Program-made: the position numbers and the translations under genes
Part shown: piece by piece, positions 1 through 8,028 of the stretch
How positions within the stretch are numbered: position 1 is the stretch's first letter
Layout: every line of letters starts with the position of its first letter
NCBI RefSeq assembly: GCF_030611305.1
Contig: NZ_JAUWQB010000002.1
Location: forward strand, 23,379-87,378
DNA: 64,000 bases
Origin: Desulfobacula sp.
Lineage (GTDB): Bacteria; Desulfobacterota; Desulfobacteria; Desulfobacterales; Desulfobacteraceae
Reading direction: 5' to 3'
Notes under the pieces: generated by a model
What the model was told of the DNA's origin: nothing
Database searches by the model: none
The model's input: only the letters and a program-made list of their open reading frames with translations

Positions 1-219
1 TCTGCTGGCAACCATTGCACCGATAAGGCCGATCCATAAAACCAGTACCCTGATAAGCTCGTCACCCCAGAGAATTCCGGAGTCAAACAGGTTTCTTAAG
101 ACAATTTGCAGTACGGCCATGAAGATCATTGAAAGCAGAAGTCCGATAAGAATACTGTCCTCAATTTTTTGAAGAATCGTAATGATATATTGGGAGAAAG
201 ACGTTTTTTTACTGATCAT
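1..219 (-). CDS. TRAP transporter small permease (DctQ), C-terminally cut by window edge
   Basis: N-terminal 73 residues of the small membrane subunit of a tripartite ATP-independent periplasmic (TRAP) transporter. The start ATG lies inside the end of the binding-protein gene, an 11-base overlap (ATGATCAGTAA) that indicates translational coupling. Two hydrophobic stretches are visible, around residues 20-42 and 55-73, with the motif VLQIVLRNLF followed by WGDEL, typical of DctQ. The gene runs off the left edge, so the large permease is presumably beyond it. Assignment rests on the position after dctP and on the membrane pattern. Confidence 0.8.
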   Translation of the reverse strand, partial: MISKKTSFSQYIITILQKIEDSILIGLLLSMIFMAVLQIVLRNLFDSGILWGDELIRVLVLWIGLIGAMVASR

Positions 220-1228
220 TGGTTAGGTCTGCTTTTGAATGAAAATTTTTTAGATGCGCATCCAGTTGATCAACCACATCCTGGGGCAGGATCCCGGATT
301 CGATCATTTTTTTTGATGCATTCCCGGCTACTCTGTGCCAGTCGTTCAAGGCGTCCTGTGAAGGTGTGATAAATATTATCCCTCTGTTTTTTAACGCCTG
401 GATTGCTTTGATATCATCATCTCTGTTTTGAATATCAATTTCCTTTAATGCTTTGGTCATGACGAGTGTGACAATTTTTCGGTCCTGTTCTGCGATTGAT
501 AAAAATTTCTTTTTATCAATCGCAAGTACGGCATAAAGATAAATCAGGGGTATGTCCGTTACATATTTAATCTGGGTATGCCATTGCAGGACAATAGCGC
601 CAACAGGAGAGGTTGCCACCGTGTTAATCAAACCGGACTGGAGGCTGGTCCGCACATCTGCAATGGGCAGGGGAATAGGAGTGAGACCAAAGGCCCTTAT
701 GGAATCCCGGCTGATTTTATCATTGTCCGGAATCCATACTTTCTGATTTATTAGATCCTGTACCGTCTCTACGGGTTTTTGTGACATAATGTATGCGAAT
801 CCACCGCCCATGAGCCCGAAAGTCACAAATCCGGCTTTATCAAGGCCGTCAATGATATACTGGTCCATATATTTTCTGACATAGCCTACTTCTTCAAGAC
901 TTTTAAATTTCAAAGGTTGTGCATATATCTGGTTTGCCGGGAAAAACTGAGAAAGGCTTCCTCCCACAACAGCTCCACCGTGCAGCTGGCCAATACGGAT
1001 TTTTCTTAAAACCGTTTTATCATTGCCCATGACACCGCCGGGATAGAATTTGAATATCACACGATTATCGGTTTCTTCAGCAACCTGTTTTGCGCCCATC
1101 CGCATTTTTTCCATCCACATGGAGCCTTCGGGCGACAGGGTGGCAATTTTCAGTCTGATGGCATAGACATTATCTGTTATGAGCATAATAAACAGTATCA
1201 ACACCAATCGTTTAAGGATTTGAATCAT
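209..1228 (-). CDS. dctP: TRAP transporter substrate-binding protein DctP
   Basis: Periplasmic solute receptor of a TRAP transporter, 339 residues, the usual length. A signal peptide is visible at residues 1-23 (hydrophobic core, then VYA before the mature protein). The mature part opens with RLKIATLSPEGSMW and continues with the DctP landmarks KFYPGGVMGND, GGGFAYIMSQKPV and the loop GLTPIPLPIADVRTSLQSG. In the family this protein binds small organic acids and hands them to the DctQM permease for Na+-driven uptake; the actual substrate cannot be read from sequence. It lies 23 bases after tatT and overlaps dctQ, so the three probably form one operon. Confidence 0.9.
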   Translation of the reverse strand: MIQILKRLVLILFIMLITDNVYAIRLKIATLSPEGSMWMEKMRMGAKQVAEETDNRVIFKFYPGGVMGNDKTVLRKIRIGQLHGGAVVGGSLSQFFPANQIYAQPLKFKSLEEVGYVRKYMDQYIIDGLDKAGFVTFGLMGGGFAYIMSQKPVETVQDLINQKVWIPDNDKISRDSIRAFGLTPIPLPIADVRTSLQSGLINTVATSPVGAIVLQWHTQIKYVTDIPLIYLYAVLAIDKKKFLSIAEQDRKIVTLVMTKALKEIDIQNRDDDIKAIQALKNRGIIFITPSQDALNDWHRVAGNASKKMIESGILPQDVVDQLDAHLKNFHSKADLTNDQ

Positions 1229-1251
1229 GGATATCTCCGGTTTAACATCAT

Positions 1252-2151
1252 TTAAAAATAGTCATCTGCATCATCTATCAATTCTTTGGCCTGTATTTGA
1301 GCCCGGGTATTTACAAGGGTATAGCCCGGCACATAGGGGTCGGCAGCTATTACGTCTTTTAGCAATTGATCATGAAGTTTTCTGTCAAATACCATCTTTG
1401 CATACAATTTTGCATAAAGAACCTTTGCCATCAGATTTTTCCCCCGGGATAATTTGATAGCGCTATCAAAATAATGTTTCCCCAGCTCGGGTTTGCCCCC
1501 AAGAGCAGGCGGCAGCAAGGTTGCCAACGTTCCCATGTATAAATATGCAGCCCCGTCTTTATACGTCTCATCAAGTTCAATTACTCTTTGCATGATCATT
1601 TCAATATGTGACATGTCTGCGATGGCATTAAAGTCATTCTTATTGGCCATGATCCACCCTGCCCAGGCATTGCCGAGGGCAAAAAGGGCGGGGACATGTT
1701 TTTTCTCCATAGTTGACATGATTTTTTCAAATTCTTTAAATGTTTCTGATTTAAGCATACAGGCATTGTTTTTTTCAAGACAAATGGCCTGATTGGCATA
1801 ATTCAAGGCTTTGGCAGCCATTTTTCGGGATCGGCCAACATCTTTTACAAACAGGTCTGCATAGGCAGTGTATAACATGCTAGCCGTGAACAGCAGGGTT
1901 TCATTTTTCGGGTCTTTGCTGATCAGGCTGTCGATCATCAGCAAATATGCCGGGGCTCCGGTTTTTACCATGGATAAATCGTCATTGTTTAAAATCGTGT
2001 CGGAAAGATGTTCCATCATGTCTGATGTGGCGGATGATATGATGACCGCGCATCCTGACGAGAGAAAGAGACTGATTATACAAAAAACAAAGACAACAGC
2101 AGATGATACGGATTGTTTGAAATTATGGTTCACCAACCGAAGAAGAATCAT
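1252..2151 (-). CDS. TRAP-associated lipoprotein TatT (T component)
   Basis: About 300 residues, matching the TatT family, a periplasmic lipoprotein built of TPR-like helices that partners TRAP binding proteins. A long hydrophobic leader ends in a lipobox LSSGC near residue 35, so the mature protein should be lipid-anchored at that Cys. The body has helical repeats, with AGWIMANKNDFNAIADMSHI and GAAYLYMGTLATLLPPALGGKP characteristic of TatT. It is first in the operon, upstream of dctP. The start is uncertain by one codon: a TTG sits directly before the ATG used here, and the AAAGGA ribosome site is 9 bases from the TTG and 12 from the ATG. Confidence 0.8.
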   Translation of the reverse strand: MILLRLVNHNFKQSVSSAVVFVFCIISLFLSSGCAVIISSATSDMMEHLSDTILNNDDLSMVKTGAPAYLLMIDSLISKDPKNETLLFTASMLYTAYADLFVKDVGRSRKMAAKALNYANQAICLEKNNACMLKSETFKEFEKIMSTMEKKHVPALFALGNAWAGWIMANKNDFNAIADMSHIEMIMQRVIELDETYKDGAAYLYMGTLATLLPPALGGKPELGKHYFDSAIKLSRGKNLMAKVLYAKLYAKMVFDRKLHDQLLKDVIAADPYVPGYTLVNTRAQIQAKELIDDADDYF

Positions 2152-2264
2152 CAATAAATCAAATCCTTTATCTATTTGGAGATTTTAATAACAGCAATTT
2201 ATTATTCAGATTGAAAATTAACTTGTTTGATAAAAAAAAGCAACTAGGGATTCACGGTAAATCA

Positions 2265-3104
2265 TTAAAATGCAGATATAAGCGCGATACCTGTTATGGC
2301 GAGAATGATTCCGGAAAACTGGATTTTCTGTATTCTCTCACCTGCGATAATCATTGAAAGAATAATAGTAACGGCAGGATACATGGAGCTTATGACAGCA
2401 ACCTGGCTGAGCATTCCTTTTGAGGTCGCCAAGGCAAAGCAAAACGCAGCCATGGTGTCCATGAAGCCCATTAGAAGAATATAGGGTAGTTGAACTTTTC
2501 CGACGTTAACGCTAACTTTTGCAAAAAAGAGCGAAGGGATCAAAAGGATGAGTGCGGATGATCTCATGATCATGGATGCCCAGATCGGGTGACTGGTGCA
2601 GGCCTTGTCCATTGTTATGAAATAGAATCCCACTAAAAATGCCGAGCCGACAGCAAGCCCGACTCCTTTGGTGAGTTTCCCTCCGGTTTTCCCCGAATTA
2701 TTCTCCATGACAGCCATTAACGAACCCAAAATGGCAATGACAATACCCAACAGGCTTAAACCGGACAGGGTGTCTCCAAAAAAAATTCCCCAGATGACCG
2801 GCAGAATAACGCCTGTCGCACTAATGGGAGCCAGGATGGACATGGTCCCCACAGCAAGGCTGCGATATAATAGAAATATGGCGACAACCCCTATGATACC
2901 TGCCGGAATGGCCCAGAAAAGCAGCGGATCATTGGGCAGGGGTTTGTTCAACAAAAAAAGAATACCGCCAAGAAGAAAAGTCCCCACCAACGAGGAGATC
3001 ATCAAAATGCTGAGTGTAGGCAGGTTACGGCTTTTAAGCCCTCCGATAAAATCTGCGATGCCCCAGCCGAAACAGGCAAATATGGATAATGTAATCGGTA
3101 ACAC
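2265..3104 (-). CDS. EamA/DMT family transporter
   Basis: Integral membrane protein of 279 residues with about ten hydrophobic segments arranged as two EamA repeats (around residues 5-130 and 145-278). Such drug/metabolite-superfamily permeases move amino acids, nucleotides or other small molecules; the substrate is unknown. The start is GTG, chosen because a GAGGG ribosome site lies about 7 bases upstream and the protein begins directly with the first membrane helix. It is divergent from the LysR regulator, and the 100-base gap between them carries repeated AGATTA half-sites, so LysR control is likely. Confidence 0.8.
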   Translation of the reverse strand: MLPITLSIFACFGWGIADFIGGLKSRNLPTLSILMISSLVGTFLLGGILFLLNKPLPNDPLLFWAIPAGIIGVVAIFLLYRSLAVGTMSILAPISATGVILPVIWGIFFGDTLSGLSLLGIVIAILGSLMAVMENNSGKTGGKLTKGVGLAVGSAFLVGFYFITMDKACTSHPIWASMIMRSSALILLIPSLFFAKVSVNVGKVQLPYILLMGFMDTMAAFCFALATSKGMLSQVAVISSMYPAVTIILSMIIAGERIQKIQFSGIILAITGIALISAF

Positions 3105-3160
3105 TTGCTGGCCCTCATGGGTGTTCGTAATTAAATGGTTCTTTTTCTTGTTTTAAAAGT

Positions 3161-3192
3161 AGATTAAAGTTATAGATTAGTAAAATTAATCT
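3161..3192. promoter_or_regulatory. Probable LysR operator between divergent EamA and LysR genes
   Basis: AGATTA at 3161-3166 is repeated at 3174-3179 and is followed after a 7-base gap by its inverse TAATCT at 3187-3192. The second and third form an inverted repeat of the T-N11-A kind used by LysR regulators. The location midway between the divergent regulator and permease fits auto- and target regulation. Functional assignment is inference. Confidence 0.5.
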
Positions 3193-3219
3193 TTATTATC
3201 GATTGGATAAGTATTGATT

Positions 3220-4155
3220 ATGTTACCCGATTTAAACAGATTAAGAGTATTTTACCATGTCTATTCATTGCAAAGCATTAATATGGCGGCAAAAAATCTT
3301 CATCTTACCCAGCCAGGCGTAAGCCAGCATATAAAAAAACTTGAATTTGAAATAAAAATCCCTTTGTTTATCAGACGTCACAAAAAAATTATTCCCACCC
3401 GGGCAGCAGATAAGCTGTTTGACATGGTCAAACCATTTATGGAAACCTTAGGCAGTGAAATTAAAAATATTGCAAAACCAATGGATCACCCCTACGGACT
3501 GCTCAGAATTGGCGCACCTCTTGAATTTGGAAAGACATATTTCCCGGCCATTTGTCAAACCTTTAGAAAAAAATACAATCAGGTGACCTTTAAAATAAGG
3601 CTTGAAGAGCCGGACCAGCTCTTGGATATGTTAAATAGGGGGTCGCTTGATTTTGCGGTGATTGATTATTTTTCAGCCAAAGACCAGTTTTTGGGAAGAC
3701 CGGAACAATACAAAATAGATCCCCTGGCAGAAGAAACCTTTGTTCTGGCAAGTTCAAAAGAGTATTTTGAAAATACGATGAAAAAAAATATTTCTTTTGA
3801 AACCCTTATGTCAATGGACTTTATTACAGACGAACATGAACCCTTTATTTTGAAACACTGGTTCTGGCATTATTTTAAAAAATCAATTTCAAAGTTTAAT
3901 ATCATCATGGCCATTGAAAGCCACCAGGCACTCTTAAATTGTGTAAGACTTGGAATGGGGCTGGCCATTACAGCAGATCATCTTATCTGGAATGAAATTG
4001 AAACAGGAAAAATAGTTCCGATTTTTCCCACTAAAGAAAAAGTGATTAATGAAATTTCTTTTGTACAACTCAGAGACAAGAAGCCCACGCTGACTGAAGA
4101 AACGTTTCAAACCTTTTTTAAAAAACAGATAAAGACAAAAGAGAGTTTGAAATAA
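3220..4155 (+). CDS. LysR family transcriptional regulator
   Basis: Regulator of 311 residues, the normal LysR length. Residues 2-60 carry the winged helix-turn-helix (LNRLRVFYHVYSLQSI, NMAAKNLHLTQPGVSQHIKK). Residues from about 85 form the periplasmic-binding-protein-like effector domain. An upstream in-frame TTG exists six bases earlier; the ATG is preferred because family members begin with a few residues before the DLNRL-like helix. It is flanked by two EamA permeases, one divergent and one only six bases downstream, so it probably controls export or uptake of one small molecule handled by them. Confidence 0.88.
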   Translation: MLPDLNRLRVFYHVYSLQSINMAAKNLHLTQPGVSQHIKKLEFEIKIPLFIRRHKKIIPTRAADKLFDMVKPFMETLGSEIKNIAKPMDHPYGLLRIGAPLEFGKTYFPAICQTFRKKYNQVTFKIRLEEPDQLLDMLNRGSLDFAVIDYFSAKDQFLGRPEQYKIDPLAEETFVLASSKEYFENTMKKNISFETLMSMDFITDEHEPFILKHWFWHYFKKSISKFNIIMAIESHQALLNCVRLGMGLAITADHLIWNEIETGKIVPIFPTKEKVINEISFVQLRDKKPTLTEETFQTFFKKQIKTKESLK

Positions 4156-4161
4156 TCAGAT

Positions 4162-5019
4162 ATGGGTCATTCATTGGGAATAGGTTTAATATTGATTTCA
4201 GCGGCATCCTTTGGTGCCATGGCCATTTTTGCAAAGTTCGCATACTTGTCCGGGATCAGTACCCATTCCCTGCTTTTTTTCAGGTTTGTCATTGCAGTGA
4301 TGGTCATGCTGCCCATCGCAGTGTTACAAAAAAGAAAATTTCCAAAAGGAAAAGACCTTTATATACTCATTGCCATGGGAGCCATAGGATATGCGGGGCA
4401 ATCATATTGTTATTTTAAGGCACTTACACTCATTCCACCATCACTTGTGGCAATTTTGCTTTACTTATATCCGGTCATTGTTGCGATCCTGTCTGTTTTT
4501 TTCCTGGATGAAATCTTAACAAAAAATAAGCTTTTTGCTTTATGTATTGCCATTTCAGGGGTCATACTGGTCATTGGGGTTGATACCAATGGAAACATGA
4601 AAGGAATCATGCTCGGAGTTGGTGCTGCATTGATTTACTCCGTCTATACCATTGCCGGAGCCAGAGTGATGAAAAGAAATGACACATTTACATCCAGCCT
4701 TGTTGTCATTGCTTCTGCTGCATGCTTTTATCTTCTCTATAATATAAAGGCAGGGTTTTTTTTCCCAACAGCAGGGTTCTACTGGATGAACATCATGGCC
4801 ATTGCCATTCTTTCAACCGCGGTTGCAATATATGCCTATTTTCAGGGAATAAAATTGTCCGGTGCCATTAATGCATCCATGCTGTCCACTTTTGAACCGG
4901 TAACGACAATGGTCCTTGCATCACTCTTTTTAGGACAGCATATCGGATGGTTGCAGATGGCAGGAACAGCATTGATTTTATCTTCCGCCGTTCTTGTAGC
5001 CCTATACTCAAAATCTTAA
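4162..5019 (+). CDS. EamA/DMT family transporter
   Basis: Second drug/metabolite-superfamily permease, 285 residues with ten predicted membrane segments and two EamA repeats. Features include the repeat-1 end ALTLIPPSLVAILLYLYPV and the repeat-2 counterpart NASMLSTFEPVTTMVLASLF, the usual place for the conserved Pro/Glu pair. It follows the LysR gene with a gap of six bases, hence co-transcribed with it. Substrate unknown. Confidence 0.82.
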   Translation: MGHSLGIGLILISAASFGAMAIFAKFAYLSGISTHSLLFFRFVIAVMVMLPIAVLQKRKFPKGKDLYILIAMGAIGYAGQSYCYFKALTLIPPSLVAILLYLYPVIVAILSVFFLDEILTKNKLFALCIAISGVILVIGVDTNGNMKGIMLGVGAALIYSVYTIAGARVMKRNDTFTSSLVVIASAACFYLLYNIKAGFFFPTAGFYWMNIMAIAILSTAVAIYAYFQGIKLSGAINASMLSTFEPVTTMVLASLFLGQHIGWLQMAGTALILSSAVLVALYSKS

Positions 5020-5066
5020 TAAAAAGTCGCTTTCCCCCAAAAAGATTTAATTTTGTAACAATGGGC

Positions 5067-5115
5067 TTGATATTTTAATACACCATGCATTATATAGTTG
5101 CGCATAATATAACTA
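5067..5115 (+). promoter_or_regulatory. Promoter overlapped by an operator related to the IclR-locus sequence at 60.27 kb
   Basis: A sigma70-like pair TTGATA (5067-5072) and TATATA/TTATAT (around 5090-5096) at 17-18 bases spacing precedes the CBS-protein gene. Overlapping the -10 is a 31-base stretch (5085-5115) that matches 24 of 31 positions of the sequence at 60269-60299, next to the IclR gene. Shared cores are ATGCATTAT and CGCATA. The promoter call is visual; regulator identity is inferred. Confidence 0.45.
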
Positions 5116-5127
5116 CGAACAAGCAAT

Positions 5128-5259
5128 ATGATCAAAAAGGAAATGAAAATGGAAACATCTGTTTGTGCATCCTGGTTCTCCACCGCCACCTTTTTTCGAT
5201 ATTTCAATCCAGGCCAAATGGTACTTGCAATCCCATATCGTATGGCTTACCTTAGATAA
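5128..5259 (+). CDS. Possible small ORF, 43 residues, unknown
   Basis: An ATG-initiated frame of 43 codons directly downstream of the promoter/operator at 5.07-5.12 kb and upstream of the CBS gene. It contains an aromatic stretch (SWFSTATFFRYFNPG) followed by QMVLAIPYRMAYL. No convincing ribosome site precedes it and no family is recognised. It may be a leader peptide, a gene remnant or chance. Confidence 0.2.
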   Translation: MIKKEMKMETSVCASWFSTATFFRYFNPGQMVLAIPYRMAYLR

Positions 5260-5307
5260 ATTATTCAGGAGGTTTGATTTTGTGGATTAATATTCGTGGA
5301 GGAAACC

Positions 5308-5769
5308 ATGAAAACATTTGTTAAAGATATTATGGTCACTGAATTTGATACAATCCGTTCTGATGAAACTGTTGAAAAAGCCATTCAAATGATTTTAAAT
5401 GGCAAAATCAGAGAAACAGGTGATAAGACCATCAGCCTTATGGTGCTTGATAAAGTGATGATGTTTGTGGGGATAATAACAATGGCTGATATTCTTTATC
5501 ATCTGCGGCCCGCTTTTTTAAATTATGGGATAAGCGGGGAACACGTATCATGGGATGAACAATTTGATATAGCCATGAAAAATCTTAAAGAAAAAGAAGT
5601 ACGTCAACTTATGAGCATCAATATAGTTGGAGCTTCAGTTGATGAACATCTCATGGTTATACTGGATCGCATGGTAAAAAATAAATACCATAGACTTCCT
5701 GTATTAAAGGGTGGGAGGCCTATTGGTATTGTATATCTCTCTGATATTTATTTTCATTTTTTTTCATGA
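5308..5769 (+). CDS. CBS-domain pair protein
   Basis: Protein of 153 residues made almost entirely of two CBS motifs: VKDIMVTEFDTIRSDETVEKAI in halves at residues 3-60, and VRQLMSINIVGASVDE to HRLPVLKGGRPIGIVYLSDI at about 105-150. Such stand-alone Bateman modules bind adenine nucleotides and report energy or redox state; no enzymatic domain is fused. The start ATG is chosen over an in-frame GTG four codons upstream because GGAGG sits 6 bases before it. It lies alone downstream of an operator-like promoter resembling that of the Na+-pump locus. Confidence 0.8.
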   Translation: MKTFVKDIMVTEFDTIRSDETVEKAIQMILNGKIRETGDKTISLMVLDKVMMFVGIITMADILYHLRPAFLNYGISGEHVSWDEQFDIAMKNLKEKEVRQLMSINIVGASVDEHLMVILDRMVKNKYHRLPVLKGGRPIGIVYLSDIYFHFFS

Positions 5770-5799
5770 ATTTCAATTTATCATAGGAGATAATAAAGA

Positions 5800-5988
5800 A
5801 TCCTGAAAGCACAATCCTCAGGGGTTGTCCTTGTCCTTGTCCTGGAACTGATCTTTTTTACCAGTGTATGTGCCAGACTTTTTGCTTTAGCACTCTTCAG
5901 AGCAACCTTATGGCTTGTTGCATGCAGTTTTGCAGCGGCTTCCTGTTTGATCGCACATATCAGCTCACATGATTTGCACCCTGATTGA
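5800..5988 (+). CDS. Possible small membrane protein lacking a normal start codon, or remnant
   Basis: A stop-free frame of 62 codons in the 340-base gap before the NtrC-type gene. The frame is hydrophobic in two blocks (GVVLVLVLELIFF and ALFRATLWLVACSFAAAS), consistent with a two-helix membrane peptide. A good GGAGA ribosome site lies 9 bases before ATC (5800) and 12 before CTG (5803), but no ATG, GTG or TTG follows, and a TAA lies two codons upstream. Either a non-standard start is used or this is a decayed 5' end. No family recognised. Confidence 0.3.
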   Translation: MLKAQSSGVVLVLVLELIFFTSVCARLFALALFRATLWLVACSFAAASCLIAHISSHDLHPD

Positions 5989-6105
5989 TATGGTAGAATA
6001 TTTACAGGTGATAAACTTTGTTTGACAACAAGTATTTAATATTTATATACTTTCTTTAATATTTGTCTTTATTTTCGAATCGTGTCAACAAAGAAGGAGA
6101 CTTGG

Positions 6106-7458
6106 ATGGAACAAACAAGAATTCTGGTGGTTGATGATGAGTTGATTATTCGCGAATCCCTTTCCGGCTGGTTGAGAAGAGACGGGTATCATGTAAGCAG
6201 TGTGTCAAGTGGTGAAGAAGCTATTGAAACGCTAAAAATTAATAGCTTTGACATACTCTTGCTGGACATTCAGATGGATGGCATCAGTGGAATGGATGTC
6301 CTTACGCATGTAAAGGAACACTATCCCGATATTGACGTGATTATGATCACGGCTTTCGGCTCCATCCCTTCGGCAGTCCAAGCCATGAAATCCCATGCTT
6401 TTGATTATCTTCTTAAGCCGTTTGATCCGGATGAACTCGGGGTGCTCATCCAGAAATTGATTGATCACAGGGCCAGAATAAAAGAAAACCTGTTTTTAAA
6501 GGAAGAGTACGAGCAAAGAACCCGGTTTGAAAGTATGATCGGTCAGTCCCGGCCCATGCAGGAAATTTTCAACATGATAGAAGATGTCAAGGACACGGAT
6601 ACCACGGTTCTGATCACGGGTGAGACCGGAACGGGAAAAGGCCTTGCCGCCAAGGCCATTCATTCCAATAGCAGGGTTTCCAACGGCCCGTTTGTCAGTG
6701 TGAATTGCGGCTCAATTCCAAAACATATCATGGAAAGCGAACTCTTCGGTCATCAGAAAGGGGCCTTTACAGATGCCAAGGAAACCCGGAAAGGCCGCCT
6801 GGAAATGGCTAGCGGCGGGACATTGTTTCTGGATGAAATCGGTGAGATCAGCATGCGGATGCAGATTGATCTTCTCCAGGTTCTGGAGGATAAAATATTT
6901 TACAAGGTTGGGGGTACCCAGCCCCTTTCAGCCGATTTCAGGGTGATTGCGGCGACCAATGCGAGCCTTGAACAGGCCATTAAAAATCGAACATTTCGGG
7001 AAGACCTGTATTACCGCCTGAATGTCATTGCTTTTACCATGCCGACTTTACGGGAACGAAAAGAAGACATTCCTTTGCTGGCCGAGCATTTTTTGATGAA
7101 GACCACCCAGGAGATCAACAGGGGGGTGGAAAGAATCAGCAGGGATGCCATGGATGAACTCATGCTGTATGAATGGCCCGGAAATGTAAGGGAGCTTTCC
7201 AATGCCATTGAAAGAGCGGTGGTGGTCTGTAAAACCGGTACCATTACCCCATTGGATCTTCCCATTGTAAAGACGCTGGAAAACGAACTGAAAAAGAAGT
7301 ATTTCTCACTGACTGATGTGGAAAAACATCATATTACCAAAATTTTGGATGAAACCAGTTGGAATATTTCCAAGAGTTCCACCATCCTTGGTATTGACAG
7401 ATCAACCCTGTACAATAAGATCAAACGATATGGCCTGAAAGACTATCGTGACAAATAG
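6106..7458 (+). CDS. Sigma54-dependent NtrC-family response regulator
   Basis: 450 residues in the classical three-domain order. An N-terminal receiver (ILVVDDE, phospho-acceptor Asp in LLLDIQMDG, ITAFGS, LLKPFDP) is followed by an AAA+ domain with Walker A GETGTGKG, a sigma54 loop KGAFTDA (GAFTGA variant with Asp for the second Gly), Walker B GGTLFLDEIGE and the arginine-finger region FREDLYYRLNV. The C-terminus is a Fis-type helix-turn-helix (NISKSSTILGIDRSTLYNKIK). Start is the ATG behind AAGGAG, not an earlier GTG. No kinase is adjacent; the PAS kinase at 10.2 kb is a candidate partner. Confidence 0.92.
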   Translation: MEQTRILVVDDELIIRESLSGWLRRDGYHVSSVSSGEEAIETLKINSFDILLLDIQMDGISGMDVLTHVKEHYPDIDVIMITAFGSIPSAVQAMKSHAFDYLLKPFDPDELGVLIQKLIDHRARIKENLFLKEEYEQRTRFESMIGQSRPMQEIFNMIEDVKDTDTTVLITGETGTGKGLAAKAIHSNSRVSNGPFVSVNCGSIPKHIMESELFGHQKGAFTDAKETRKGRLEMASGGTLFLDEIGEISMRMQIDLLQVLEDKIFYKVGGTQPLSADFRVIAATNASLEQAIKNRTFREDLYYRLNVIAFTMPTLRERKEDIPLLAEHFLMKTTQEINRGVERISRDAMDELMLYEWPGNVRELSNAIERAVVVCKTGTITPLDLPIVKTLENELKKKYFSLTDVEKHHITKILDETSWNISKSSTILGIDRSTLYNKIKRYGLKDYRDK

Positions 7459-7479
7459 CGATGGTCACAGCATTGGCAA

Positions 7480-8028
7480 ATGAATAATATTGATACCATT
7501 ATTGTTTCGCCCATTGGGGATATCCCGCTCTGGATGACTGACACCATTGCAACGGATGTAGGGGGGTTTTTCAAGTTCAACGCCAGGGTGGAGAAGGTTT
7601 TAGATGATATCTTTTTTGCGTATGATGCAGAGCGCAATCAGTATCATTCAACAAAAATCCTTGATAAGCTTGCGAAAAATGCACCCAATGATTGCACCAA
7701 GATTATTGCCGTGACCAAGGAAGACCTTTTCATCCCTATTCTCACCCATGTCTATGGTGAGGCCCAGCTTGGGGGAAAAGCCTGCATCATATCGATTGCC
7801 AGGCTGATTGCCGACCTTGAAGTTGAGATTGTAAACAAGGGGTGCAAAAGGATTGTAAAGGAAGCTATCCATGAACTTGGGCATACGTTTGACCTTCGGC
7901 ACTGTGAAGATGAAATGTGCATTATGCACTATTGCAGAAGGCTTGATGATGTTGACAGGAAATCAAGCCAGTTTTGCCGGTATTGCAACATTTTTTTGGC
8001 CGACAACATCAAGGCTCTTTGCAGATAA
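7480..8028 (+). CDS. amzA: Archaemetzincin-type zinc metalloprotease
   Basis: 182-residue protein carrying the archaemetzincin signature: HELGHTFDLRH (three zinc-binding His and the catalytic Glu), followed by the four-cysteine site CEDEMCIM and SSQFCRYCN that binds a second zinc. The Met in MCIM serves as the Met-turn. The length fits the family, which is cytoplasmic (no signal peptide here) with poorly known substrates. It starts 21 bases after the NtrC-type gene, so the two are probably co-transcribed. Its 3' end overlaps the convergent GcvH-like gene by 20 bases. Confidence 0.88.
   Translation: MNNIDTIIVSPIGDIPLWMTDTIATDVGGFFKFNARVEKVLDDIFFAYDAERNQYHSTKILDKLAKNAPNDCTKIIAVTKEDLFIPILTHVYGEAQLGGKACIISIARLIADLEVEIVNKGCKRIVKEAIHELGHTFDLRHCEDEMCIMHYCRRLDDVDRKSSQFCRYCNIFLADNIKALCR

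Noticed and set aside
5016..5207. 63-codon minus-strand frame downstream of the second EamA gene
   Set aside because: No ribosome site, overlaps the promoter/operator on the other strand and resembles no family.
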